Shown: positions 30,401 to 35,829 of the stretch, piece after piece
How positions within the stretch are numbered: the first letter of the stretch is position 1
Layout of the letters: the number at the start of each line of letters is the position of its first letter
Origin: Clostridiales bacterium
Lineage (GTDB): Bacteria; Bacillota; Clostridia; Christensenellales; Pumilibacteraceae
Length of the DNA: 55,673 nt
Reading direction: 5' to 3'
NCBI GenBank assembly: GCA_022511445.1
Contig: JAFLVE010000013.1
Location: 1 to 55,673 of the forward strand
Notes under the pieces: model-generated
What the model was told of the DNA's origin: nothing
The model's database searches: none
Seen by the model: the letters and a program-made list of their open reading frames with translations, nothing else
Program-made: the position numbers and the translations under genes

Positions 30401-32494
30401 CGGCGCACCGGAAATTCCCGTTGCGTATCCCGACGAGGAAGCAAAATACGGACGAGTATTGGAAATCTTAAACACAAGCTTAATTGTCGCCGTGCCGCCT
30501 ATCGTAACACCCGCCGCCTTTTCTCCGATATAGCCGGTAAGCGTAAGGACTACGTAAGTAGCGGAATTCGGTTTTAAGCTCGTCGGCTTAATCGTAATCG
30601 ATTTGTAAATATTCGCATTACCCGCCGCAGTCTCCGTAGTATACGACAGAGCGTAATAGGAGGACGCACCCGTATAGCCGGAGTCGACCGTAGCCGCCTT
30701 AAAGCCGGCAACGTCATATGTTGCCTCCGACACCTTAAACACGTCGGAAGCGTTAACCGTAAAGCCGCCGGTACGGTTAGGGGTAAGAGGCTGAGGAATG
30801 TAAACGGTGTTTACGTTCAGCGTAGGATTGTAGATGTATCCGTTGCTAATATAGTTAAAGTTGACGTCGTTCTTTGTGGATACGCCCACACGGTATTGGT
30901 AAGCATTCTCACCCGAGCCGTAAGAGTATTGAACGTACGTTCCCGCCGTCGTGACCTTTGTGCCGCTCGAGTTTGCGGGATCGGTCACCATTGCGATTGT
31001 AGGCGTAGTCACGTTAAGATAGAACAGTATAACGCCCACGCCGCGCGTTGTGTTTGTATTATAGTTATCTCTAACGCGCACGTAAAGGGTCAGTCTGCCG
31101 TTTGAAGTGCAGCCGTCTACGCCGTTTCGAGGATATTTTTTAATATTGGTTATTGTTATCTGAGCGTTACTGTTTACCGTCCAATCGAGATAAGCAGCCG
31201 CTGTTGTTGTGCAGTTTGAGTTGAGGTAAAGCTGCGGAACGCCCGAAGCGGTATGCGCACCCGTCGTGCAGGTGTCGTAGTTGCTCGACGTGTTGTTTGT
31301 AAAGTAAACCGCAGTCGCAGTACCATCGGGGTCCTTTGCGATTTCCGTAGCCTTTACCTGTATGCTCTTGCCCGTGCCGCGAGTGCCGCCCGTGTAAGTC
31401 TTGTTAAGGGTTACGGGATCCTGATTTGCCTTAACGACGTAAATCTGGCAATAGCCGTTACCCGAACGGTTGCCGTTGGATATGGACGGGCTTGTTACGC
31501 CGCCGGTGTAGTTACTTCCGCCGCCGCCGCCACCGCCCGCGCCGCTGTGGTAACCTCTGCCGCTCGTCGCGCCTGCGCCGCCTACACCGCCCTGTCCGGA
31601 CGAGCCTGCGCCGCCGGAGCTACCCGCACGGTTGTTGGAGCTGCCGCGGATTGCTCCGCCGCCGCCACCGCCGCCGCCGTAGTAGCCGCCGCCACCACCG
31701 CCGCCGCCTGCGGGATAGTACGTTCCGTCGTTACTCGACGTGGTGGAACCGAGATAACCGGCACCGGCCGATCCGCCGGAGGAGGAACCGCCTGCGCCAC
31801 CCGGTTTTCCGTCGCAAACATCATAGCAAGTAGCCGCGCCGCCTGCAGTAGCGCTGTTTCCGCCTTTGCCGCCGTTTACGCTTATCGTTCCGCCGCTGCT
31901 ACCGCCTTGGCCGCCGCCGCCACCGCCGCCGCCGCCTGCCGCAACGATTATTCTGCCGCTTAATGCGGTTGTGTTAAGACGCACGTCGGTTGCTCCGCCG
32001 CCGTTACCGCCACTGTTGCTTTTACGACCGGCACCGCCCGAGCCGCCGCCGTTCCAGCCGCCCTGACCGCCGACGTAAATATATAATGTTGCCGTAGCCG
32101 CGGTAATCGTGTATGTACCGTAAACGTACGCGCCCTTTCCGCCGCCGCCTTGCCCGGTTGCATTACCGTAACCTGCGGTATTACCCTGCGCACCGTACGC
32201 GTAAATCTTGTACTCGCCTTGCGGAAGTACAATGTACTTATAGTTACCGGTATAGTTGAAGTTAATATAGTCGCCCGCAACAAGCTTGGTAGTGCCCGTG
32301 GCATAGTTGGTTCCGCTTGCCGGGTCGTTATATGTAGCCGACGCAGTTACGTCGCCGCCCACTCCGTCTATTAAAGATCCTTGTCCGCCTACGCCAAACC
32401 ACAGCAGACCCGTTACGACGAGCGCCGCCGTGACAAGCACCGTAATTAGCGGGATCAACAGCTTCTTCAAGTTAAAATTTCCTGTTTTCTTCAT
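21446..32494 (-). CDS. Giant membrane-anchored surface protein with ALK-type glycine-rich domain and cadherin/Ig-like repeats
   Basis: 3682 residues. A signal peptide (KKLLIPLITVLVTAALVVTGLLW) is followed by a glycine-rich domain at about 95-355 that has the layout of the ALK/LTK glycine-rich family (Pfam Gly_rich): YKIYAYGAQG, GGKGAYVYG, LYIYVGGQGG, NGGGSGG and GGGATDVR. The next 3100 residues or so are tandem beta-domains with repeated acidic DxDGD- or DPD-type motifs typical of cadherin-like/dystroglycan-like Ig folds. Near the C-terminus is one transmembrane helix (WGIIAGGILLLIIAIIIIIAV), a basic stop-transfer RKRRRTR, and a cytoplasmic tail of about 115 residues ending in GGPAP repeats. 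There is no LPXTG. GAGAGGTG precedes the ATG. Adhesion or matrix binding is likely; the ligand is unknown. Confidence 0.88.
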   Translation of the reverse strand: MKKTGNFNLKKLLIPLITVLVTAALVVTGLLWFGVGGQGSLIDGVGGDVTASATYNDPASGTNYATGTTKLVAGDYINFNYTGNYKYIVLPQGEYKIYAYGAQGNTAGYGNATGQGGGGKGAYVYGTYTITAATATLYIYVGGQGGWNGGGSGGAGRKSNSGGNGGGATDVRLNTTALSGRIIVAAGGGGGGGGGQGGSSGGTISVNGGKGGNSATAGGAATCYDVCDGKPGGAGGSSSGGSAGAGYLGSTTSSNDGTYYPAGGGGGGGGYYGGGGGGGGAIRGSSNNRAGSSGGAGSSGQGGVGGAGATSGRGYHSGAGGGGGGGSNYTGGVTSPSISNGNRSGNGYCQIYVVKANQDPVTLNKTYTGGTRGTGKSIQVKATEIAKDPDGTATAVYFTNNTSSNYDTCTTGAHTASGVPQLYLNSNCTTTAAAYLDWTVNSNAQITITNIKKYPRNGVDGCTSNGRLTLYVRVRDNYNTNTTRGVGVILFYLNVTTPTIAMVTDPANSSGTKVTTAGTYVQYSYGSGENAYQYRVGVSTKNDVNFNYISNGYIYNPTLNVNTVYIPQPLTPNRTGGFTVNASDVFKVSEATYDVAGFKAATVDSGYTGASSYYALSYTTETAAGNANIYKSITIKPTSLKPNSATYVVLTLTGYIGEKAAGVTIGGTATIKLVFKISNTRPYFASSSGYATGISGAPFNNTSPVNEPLVTLTAGQSATITPEQVAKDADGTPVTFATSGSTVVLPTNEYIPVTRENIVVPLKSGTNYNKGATVATTYQTGQGNTATGFASDTRIIAAASDANKSALACVTYSITASGLKLTARASTKYLYNTENRLGHFYILVRMIDQGDSTDDGIWYPIAIQVNSVAAHETTPISSFSLSFHNYTEGTPAAVRAEGDNYIGRDATNGDTTGDSIFLTPVSYTQNGVAYGIGTDNSGSINSAGGHNARPFLVDDDVFSYNTSSAYNSELNQIVALDLDYNNPNITQALVANNTEAFFKVELVTLYANANVFAHLTDRQKSQLGISVDSNNVASFKGLKVTPLKSTGKYYFEIEVKVRDSGVTPATASVKVLIKVENRSVNLRRPVSSDWTGEVENTNTSYPFNTGTNGTFVRSLVTSENYIQFTAKVNEEFIITPYDFVYDFDTVDGLNANGVYNTNPRDAGYAATAARITTTYNVKRTETPSYTGTLASTPTTLDQLTFINTSTITASLQQYNKYIDVESISYDARNGVPCISFRTLSRTASVSLLIRFTVTDGMTNVNCIARLIVENAAPELQPAFNQPHWEEMEAGDIKEYAVGTLAYDRDGDPGLAYIINEVPRILALVDGRYVEEIQLTDATSWNASGTVSSTQKNVPLSEFISAIITAGTGSLMGQDVLKVTALSSTQMLPYKIFVEFQVTDGYRTDVKTAKLMFQVEVINSTAEIVTERLSVNTVNDTNTWMITYSDPTEKNFARYLINDEELYNSSAIAATAANKLLLFNDADTRQTVRLNPLAFTNVESLVARGGWSGGSSIPITEADFGTNSHAAIIYGKTYAGGTSSTNGITQDGYVQVKVQFYNKRSDGVFVESANNEVMTPYWAIVIRDGVTDATVASPIQIAISVTDDHYQQDLYRGTRGDDVATTSGSQKMLLDNFYYQYPAARLIIMNEFYHTDGNAESRILVQGSDPVPDEDEDFSKGTYSVQWAKLSGYQFEGGVIPTSTQAGLATARFTKRFASQYFVNTYKNGDELIYKSKTYDHTNPFYYGNIDIGAQAGGEAVVPISYFALPFGYDVAGGTVSSESTRVTFANAYVTNDEHDASHPLDYAAYREWDEYDTNVFANLTLTYGRQSWSGANLNDNGFVIFKYVGGKRTVNGQKIDNALTLARATSSNAYTVRRQTLGENGALTPVKWWDGPSASEPSGNSNYIEDRFGFEISKNTSSTAAGRPSGPLKLTVALKSTAEGAEVQYATIEINIENSKPNDIKPNIGNIPTVDVYMTMEHSVASGASSQIGKTVELLRTSEGQSVDGSVVVNYSDADAGDRLKFFMPSATNQDLFASGIITADQKLALGNKSKLIDASSYLAYFYGRANDNGGNHTDSEGLPDEFIPNPGYEKFFSVTPEMGTTNKLQIIPKAKTMLNLSGKTPTEVDRIIKANNLKATKDSHGNITKIYYEYRVLVFDDCDDSGFENGFWDLVKINVCIENDPIKYSAADGTYFNDYQSGRYNNVNSFSLAKNVQYSLDVSGILGDLDILLDGESMVTQSDEAWRNLESTGDIVDTNKTLVTDYLVMPTIGGASDIFAKTLWERESDKTGMTAETFPVSLTVSAESSTTLIFLATSAFRGTIAIKLDFLDSSGSSVTVVFVMQNINEAPTLNSDTFGSSSSLSVVMKTGDSFTIHAADATTFADDRKGGYNSPDMFDSTIRSTYPSQSAAELKESFKFFTESNYPSDRVAGSLGELILASDDAPSTLRFSANVGEFSDGTDGRLEISRRFNFLDTDDGRNTLPMSATITAKGVVTNATLIVTVYDSSMEEKVEVTINITVLPTAPIVKTTGLPSDLIAVAGEENTFRVNLAYGGTFMRQLNTFMNDIDFQDNNGLTMPAVYDGQQYTVTNPDGVDAVAVEEVEQATVMCIRITAIDFIMDQDAYSLVTFRVSDPHGAQSAEVKIRVYIEPKALDVKATARQHQTFDLKSYAEYVEDGVPEEIALVSPTNSNTAIVVDVDSTAPSAMYDVTVYALIEKLENGQFTAFAYNSDKLNDDDHLIVKINQQTGRTDAGNGDVYDYVSQFFTIEISDDGKMLTFYPNSATIFYSEFTEGYIPLYIKIAKSSHTAEGTLNDAFVDVSVDNSAPVAVEATNINYGYPLNPDKTLRGSAFNVFSGKAGESITWSLYNQDSKLTEDYGLFYDYDMLRAPKGQETLTYVSHEILQTYNGNPVPTDAYNPTIAGDPVLSIGAANVDDGNGHIIKSVRVTVNRKINIGQPPQEGVPATTTIPVKINCRDTLNTRAASAGRNAETVSTIIYVVVENSVPEFTKTTIPSDGFTITYSELVGYDLYATIPYNETLVINFANQYNAQNQLISTGIIEDADIDMDAYYFVNTGVSNCLSSSTTSIEGVNGTLFTFSAPPGTNKYGVSTMQSIRFKCVSTLRGATAQVEMQIRDSVLTARTSIMRIHLTVGNTAPAPKSTNMNINVMGVGKDEEAAPITRSILDFVTDINEGDAVDADEDESSNTFIYIADIRVYQKDDINFPPTIYGPNAGGLDDGKGGIIEINSVCEVTWDASENHQKFVITLTPGVYGTQLVSFTVEDSGYMRGSAVQVEDGIMTTINVYITVSRPIDDMVLPGFEIANRVTRVVTPALLLNSETEPNNADGYKIKSIKPAYSSISVINPNGDIINSSAYVDKSADGESSDWKITANYLDTEAAIDVEFTIGGMDVTKRMPITITQNHAPIMRKIENIGTFSKADLNLNNMITIRPQDWFTDPDTEDVMRFVTPVEVKISSYAEAHIDNGNLVLLFTARGETELTFTITDLSNTLYTHTIVINCTDMDEASLWVAFMANIQSNPILWGIIAGGILLLIIAIIIIIAVVRKRRRTRLEIEMLLNSEFELEQEMMQLSAGGMAGYQSYGYLPPTMQTQQDPGLMIGGGQSAPSPNNLQLGAGTGASYGTQGPGAAPGGPAPGGPAPGGPAPGYGAPGQTPPPADGFDPDNF
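21509..21553. repeat. 15-bp tandem repeat encoding GGPAP in the cytoplasmic tail
   Basis: Three 15-base units GGGTGC(G/A)GGACCGCC in tandem, with a diverged fourth at 21554. In-frame copy-number change would lengthen or shorten the tail by five residues at a time. Confidence 0.85.
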
Positions 32495-32526
32495 TCGACA
32501 CCTCTCAGTATCTTTATGCGAACGTC

Positions 32527-32599
32527 AACATATTGTTCACAATTTGTTCACATTTGTATGGTTATACATTTAAATGTTAACATATTGTTCACAATTTGT
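32527..32599. repeat. Direct repeats around the giant-gene promoter
   Basis: The 21-base sequence beginning AACATATTGTTCACAATT occurs exactly at 32527-32547 and at 32579-32599 (52 bases start to start). A partial third copy, TGTTCACATTTGT, lies at 32545-32557. The 32579 copy fills the promoter spacer. The arrangement suggests binding sites for a regulator. Confidence 0.75.
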
Positions 32600-32602
32600 C
32601 AA
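32574..32602 (-). promoter_or_regulatory. Promoter of the giant surface protein gene
   Basis: TTGACA (32597-32602), a 17-base spacer and TAACAT (32574-32579) on the minus strand. Confidence 0.6.
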
Positions 32603-32674
32603 TAGTTTTTAGGCAAGATATTTACTTTTAATGGGCATATTTGTTATGGGTAAGATAATAAACAAGGCATAGTA

Positions 32675-32700
32675 AAGCGCGCCGAGGGAACGGCGCGCTT
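32675..32700 (-). terminator. Terminator hairpin after fprA
   Basis: AAGCGCGCCG and CGGCGCGCTT form a perfect 10-bp stem with a 6-base loop. The T-tract after it is poor (TTTACT). Confidence 0.6.
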
Positions 32701-32756
32701 GGATATTATCAGTTTAACTATATAGTATAAGTATGATAACCCGCAAGTAGTTGTTT

Positions 32757-33908
32757 TTACTTTAACAAATCCGCAAGCTCGGCTATCTTTTGGCGCGACT
32801 CGGCGTTGAGCGCGGCGAAAATTTTGACAGGCTCGCCTACGTACGCTATGTTTTTGCATTTTTCAAGCCGAGGCTTTAATGCGTTAGCGGCAAACGGCGC
32901 CCACGTTCCGTTTTCTATAATGGCGATTTGCCTGTCGCGGTAGTTGCGCTCCGCGAGGTGATCTACAAACTCGCGCATTGCGGGGAACGCCTCGCCGTTA
33001 TAGGTTGTTGTCGCAAGCACAAGCTTACCGTACGCAAACGCGCGCGCGACGCTGTCGGCTTTGTCGTGACGGACGAGATCGACGATTATATTTTGCACTC
33101 CCCTCTTGTCAAGCTCGGCTTTAAGCAGCTCCGCCGCTTCCTTGGTGTGACCGTATATCGAGGTGTAAGCAATCATAACCCCTTCCTTTTCGGGGATATA
33201 GTTAGCCCACTTTGTATATAGGTCGAGACAGTGAGGAATGGTATCGGTAAGCTCGGGACCGTGAAGCGGTCTTATAATCTTAATATCGAGCGCGGAAAGC
33301 TTTGCGAGCGCGTTCGTTACCTGAACGCCGTATTTTCCGACTATACCTATATAATAGCGCCGCGCCTCGTCGTCCCAGGGCTCGTCGCAATCGAGCGCGC
33401 CGAACTTACCGAATGCGTCGGCGGAATAAAGCGCCTTTTCCTCCGATTCGTAGGCTAACATGACTTCGGGCCAATGCACGAGAGGAGCAAAAACAAAATT
33501 GAGCACCCTGCCGCCGAGGTCGAGACTCTCCCCGTCCTTTACGGTCAGCTTTTGAGTGGCGCTCCCCTCGCCCAGCTCGCCGAAGTACTCGCCGAGCATG
33601 ACGAAGGTTTTTTGATTGCCGACAAGCGTCACCGAAGGGTACGCCTTGACAAACTCGTAGATAGCTCCCGAGTGGTCGGGCTCCATGTGAAGAATAACGA
33701 GGTAATCGGGCTTTTTAGTGCCGAGCGCCTTTTTGATATTATTCAACCATTCCGCCGAAAAGCGCGCGTCGACGGCGTCCATAACGGCGATCTTATCGCC
33801 TTGAACGATATAAGAATTGTACGACACACCGTTGGGAACGACGTAAATCCCCTCGAAAAAATCCACCTCGTGATCGTTTACGCCTACGTAAATTGTCTTT
33901 TTTGCCAT
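32757..33908 (-). CDS. fprA: Flavodiiron protein (A-type flavoprotein, O2/NO reductase)
   Basis: 383 residues from the ATG at 33908, where AGAGGT gives a ribosome site; an upstream ATG at 34004 has none. The N-terminal metallo-beta-lactamase-like domain carries the diiron ligands in HMEPDHSG and later VHWPEVM. The C-terminal flavodoxin domain begins AYTSIYGHTKEAAE. It reduces oxygen to water (or NO to N2O) with electrons from rubredoxin, protecting anaerobes. The hrb gene upstream encodes its likely electron donor, 120 bases away. A TATAAT lies in that gap without a good -35. Confidence 0.92.
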   Translation of the reverse strand: MAKKTIYVGVNDHEVDFFEGIYVVPNGVSYNSYIVQGDKIAVMDAVDARFSAEWLNNIKKALGTKKPDYLVILHMEPDHSGAIYEFVKAYPSVTLVGNQKTFVMLGEYFGELGEGSATQKLTVKDGESLDLGGRVLNFVFAPLVHWPEVMLAYESEEKALYSADAFGKFGALDCDEPWDDEARRYYIGIVGKYGVQVTNALAKLSALDIKIIRPLHGPELTDTIPHCLDLYTKWANYIPEKEGVMIAYTSIYGHTKEAAELLKAELDKRGVQNIIVDLVRHDKADSVARAFAYGKLVLATTTYNGEAFPAMREFVDHLAERNYRDRQIAIIENGTWAPFAANALKPRLEKCKNIAYVGEPVKIFAALNAESRQKIAELADLLK

Positions 33909-34028
33909 ATCAGACCTCTTGAATGTATTGATTTTGAGCGGCGCAAACTCAATTATACCGAATAACGCGCCTACAGTTCGAGCGGAAAAATACTTCGCGC
34001 TCAATCGGCTTTAACCTTTTATAATATG

Positions 34029-34694
34029 TTATTTAACCTCTTCGAAAAAATCGACGCTCGCGCCGCATATGGGGCACTCGAAGCCCGCGGGCAACTCGTC
34101 GCCCTCGTACTCATAGCCGCACAGCGAGCAAACGTATTTCTTTTTGCCGGACGGCGTAACCGTTTCGACGAGCTTTTCCTCTTTGGCGAGCGTTTCGGGC
34201 GCGACAAACGTGGGCGCGTTCTTGGGGCTTGCGCCTTTAATCACCTTGTGATAGTAGTCGTAGGTCATCTGTTCCCTGTTTCCGAACACGTCGGTTTTTA
34301 CTATCTTGCCCAAAAATACGGTGTGGGTGGAAGTCTCCCAGGTATCGATAACTTCGCACACAAGATAACCGCACGAATCTGTAATTACGGGCATTCCGTC
34401 CTCGAGCGAGTATTTTACGTCCGCGAACTTATCGGTGTCCTTGCTCGACTTAAAACCGAACGTGCCGATAATCTTAGCGTCCGAATCGACGGCAAGCACC
34501 GATATCGCAAACTTGCCGCTCTTTTTAATGCAGCCGTTGGTGTAGTTGTTGTGGTTAATACTTACGGCAAGAGTCTGAGGCTCCGACGTAATCTGCACCG
34601 CGCAGTTTGCAACGCAGCCCTTGGGAACTCCGCCCTCGGTGGTTGTGACTACGTACATTCCGTAAGAAAGTTTGTGAGTGATTATTCCTGCCAT
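34029..34694 (-). CDS. hrb: High-molecular-weight rubredoxin (flavin reductase-rubredoxin fusion)
   Basis: 221 residues. Residues 1 to about 150 form a FMN-binding flavin reductase domain (LSYGMYVVTT, VNCAVQ-like core, SINHNNYT). The C-terminal 50 residues are rubredoxin with the iron ligands in CSLCGYEYEGDELPAG and CPICGA. In Moorella-type anaerobes Hrb oxidises NAD(P)H and passes electrons to FprA. GGAGGG precedes the ATG. Confidence 0.93.
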   Translation of the reverse strand: MAGIITHKLSYGMYVVTTTEGGVPKGCVANCAVQITSEPQTLAVSINHNNYTNGCIKKSGKFAISVLAVDSDAKIIGTFGFKSSKDTDKFADVKYSLEDGMPVITDSCGYLVCEVIDTWETSTHTVFLGKIVKTDVFGNREQMTYDYYHKVIKGASPKNAPTFVAPETLAKEEKLVETVTPSGKKKYVCSLCGYEYEGDELPAGFECPICGASVDFFEEVK

Positions 34695-34766
34695 AATTCC
34701 CTCCGAATAAATGTTTTCGATAAACTAAATAAACAAAATCAGCTGCTTTTTATCGCTTTTATTAAG

Positions 34767-34788
34767 TAAAAAACGCGCTACCGCGTTT
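34767..34788 (-). terminator. Terminator hairpin overlapping the stop codon of the small gene
   Basis: AACGCG and CGCGTT pair across a GTAG loop that contains the TAG stop codon (34778-34780), followed by a T-run. Confidence 0.55.
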
Positions 34789-35185
34789 GGTATAGGTATT
34801 TTCTGTACGACGAGCAAACAGGACTCTTTCCCTTTGCAATAAGCGTATATCCGTATGGACCGACGTTTACCATAATATATGAATCATTCCGATTACACAT
34901 ATGTTCAAACGCTCTTTCAAACGGAATGGTGCCGCCGTCGTAATTTAAATCACCCATTACGTAGAATTTTGCCTCGTGAATGTTTACATACATTCTGATA
35001 ATAGTAAGAAACTCGTCTCGATTGATTTCATCGTCCCAATAGTTTACGTGATCAACCAAATAGTCAGGCATTTGAGAAATCGTTTGCTTGCGATTTACAG
35101 CGGAGCTTAAACCCCTCAGTATTCGCTCGCGTTCCGTCGCTTTGATAAATTTATCGACGATTGTTTTTTCTAATGCCTTATCCAT
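34778..35185 (-). CDS. Hypothetical protein, possibly from a leaderless mRNA
   Basis: 135 residues, no recognised family, no signal or membrane segment. The C-terminal half (MGDLNYDGGTIPFERAFEHM...SYIMVNVGPYGYTLIAKG) looks like an ordered alpha/beta domain. No ribosome site is present, but a near-consensus promoter ends eight bases before the ATG, which makes a leaderless transcript likely. It is more AT-rich than flanking genes and sits beside a repeat/tRNA region, so it may be acquired. Confidence 0.65.
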   Translation of the reverse strand: MDKALEKTIVDKFIKATERERILRGLSSAVNRKQTISQMPDYLVDHVNYWDDEINRDEFLTIIRMYVNIHEAKFYVMGDLNYDGGTIPFERAFEHMCNRNDSYIMVNVGPYGYTLIAKGKSPVCSSYRKYLYQTR

Positions 35186-35193
35186 ACTGAAAT

Positions 35194-35222
35194 ATAATAT
35201 ACTTAAATTTGCCGATTGTCAA
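35194..35222 (-). promoter_or_regulatory. Promoter abutting the start codon of the small gene
   Basis: TTGACA (35217-35222), a 17-base spacer and TATTAT (35194-35199). The expected +1 falls 0-3 bases before the ATG at 35185. Confidence 0.7.
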
Positions 35223-35253
35223 TGCTTTGTATAATTATTTAACGCTCAAGCCC

Positions 35254-35306
35254 CGAAGAGTTCAAGTCTCGCCACGCAAAAAGGGCTATTGCTTTCGCAA
35301 CTGCCC
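35254..35306 (+). pseudogene. tRNA 3'-end fragment with trailing hairpin
   Basis: GAGTTCAAGTCTCG (35258-35271) is a complete T-arm motif identical to that of the nearby tRNA-Leu but in the opposite orientation. An acceptor-like CCACGCA follows, then a GGGC..GCCC hairpin with TTT. No 5' half of a tRNA precedes it. It is probably the remnant of a tRNA or of an attachment site. Confidence 0.4.
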
Positions 35307-35345
35307 GTTTATCTTTAATACCCGAAAAGGATGACTATATAATCC

Positions 35346-35501
35346 AATGAAGTCGGCACTATTGTGCCGGAGAAGCACGAAGACCGCGCGAAGCGCGTAA
35401 TGAAAAATGAAGCGAAGCGCCACCGACATTAGCGAGTAAAACTCGCGTCTTCATTAGCAATAGCGTCTTCATTCTTCATGCCGCGTTAGCGGCGCTTCAT
35501 T
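35346..35501. repeat. Mosaic short-hairpin repeat bounded by AATGAAG / CTTCATT
   Basis: A 156-bp non-coding block starts with AATGAAG and ends with CTTCATT, with more copies inside (35406 direct; 35449 and 35467 inverted). GC-rich mini-hairpins alternate with them, e.g. GCGAGTAAAACTCGC and GCCGCGTTAGCGGC. It resembles REP/BIME-type extragenic elements. Confidence 0.6.
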
Positions 35502-35527
35502 TAAAAAACCGCCTCTCGGCGGTTTTT
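35502..35527 (-). terminator. Terminator after tRNA-Leu
   Basis: AAAAAACCGCC, a GAGA loop, then GGCGGTTTTTT: a textbook intrinsic terminator immediately after the tRNA. Confidence 0.85.
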
Positions 35528-35529
35528 TA

Positions 35530-35612
35530 TGGTGCGGAGGACGAGACTTGAACTCGTACGGTTGCCCACAGGCTCCTGAGACCTGCGCGTCTGCCAATTT
35601 CGCCACCCCCGC
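35530..35612 (-). tRNA. tRNA-Leu (anticodon CAG)
   Basis: 83 bases with encoded CCA. The acceptor stem GCGGGGG pairs with CCTCCGC (one G-U). D-arm TGGCGAAATTGGCAGACGC. The anticodon stem CAGGT/GCCTG encloses CTCAGGA, so the anticodon is CAG (codon CUG). There is a class II long variable arm (TGGGCAACC), and T-arm ACGAG/CTCGT around TTCAAGT. Confidence 0.95.
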
Positions 35613-35761
35613 AAACACGATAAATTATACAGTATCGATATTTTGTTGTCAAGCGGAATATGCCTTGTTTTTATTATCTCGAAACGGGTGGGCGGATTAT
35701 TCTATTCGGTTTTACTAAATATAAAATAAAGTTATATACGGCTATACGGTCCTTTTTCGAG

Positions 35762-35790
35762 TTGACATTTGCGCCCGAGCATGATATACT
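35762..35790 (+). promoter_or_regulatory. Promoter of the acyl-CoA dehydratase activase gene
   Basis: TTGACA (35762-35767), a 17-base spacer and TATACT (35785-35790); leader of about 33 bases. Confidence 0.75.
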
Positions 35791-35829
35791 AAACTAACGC
35801 AATTTCGGCGTTTTTACGGTGAACTATTT

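Noticed and set aside
31500-32060. GC-rich tandem-like DNA resembling a satellite or CRISPR
   Set aside because: It encodes the glycine-rich domain in frame; repeats are irregular codon runs without constant spacers.
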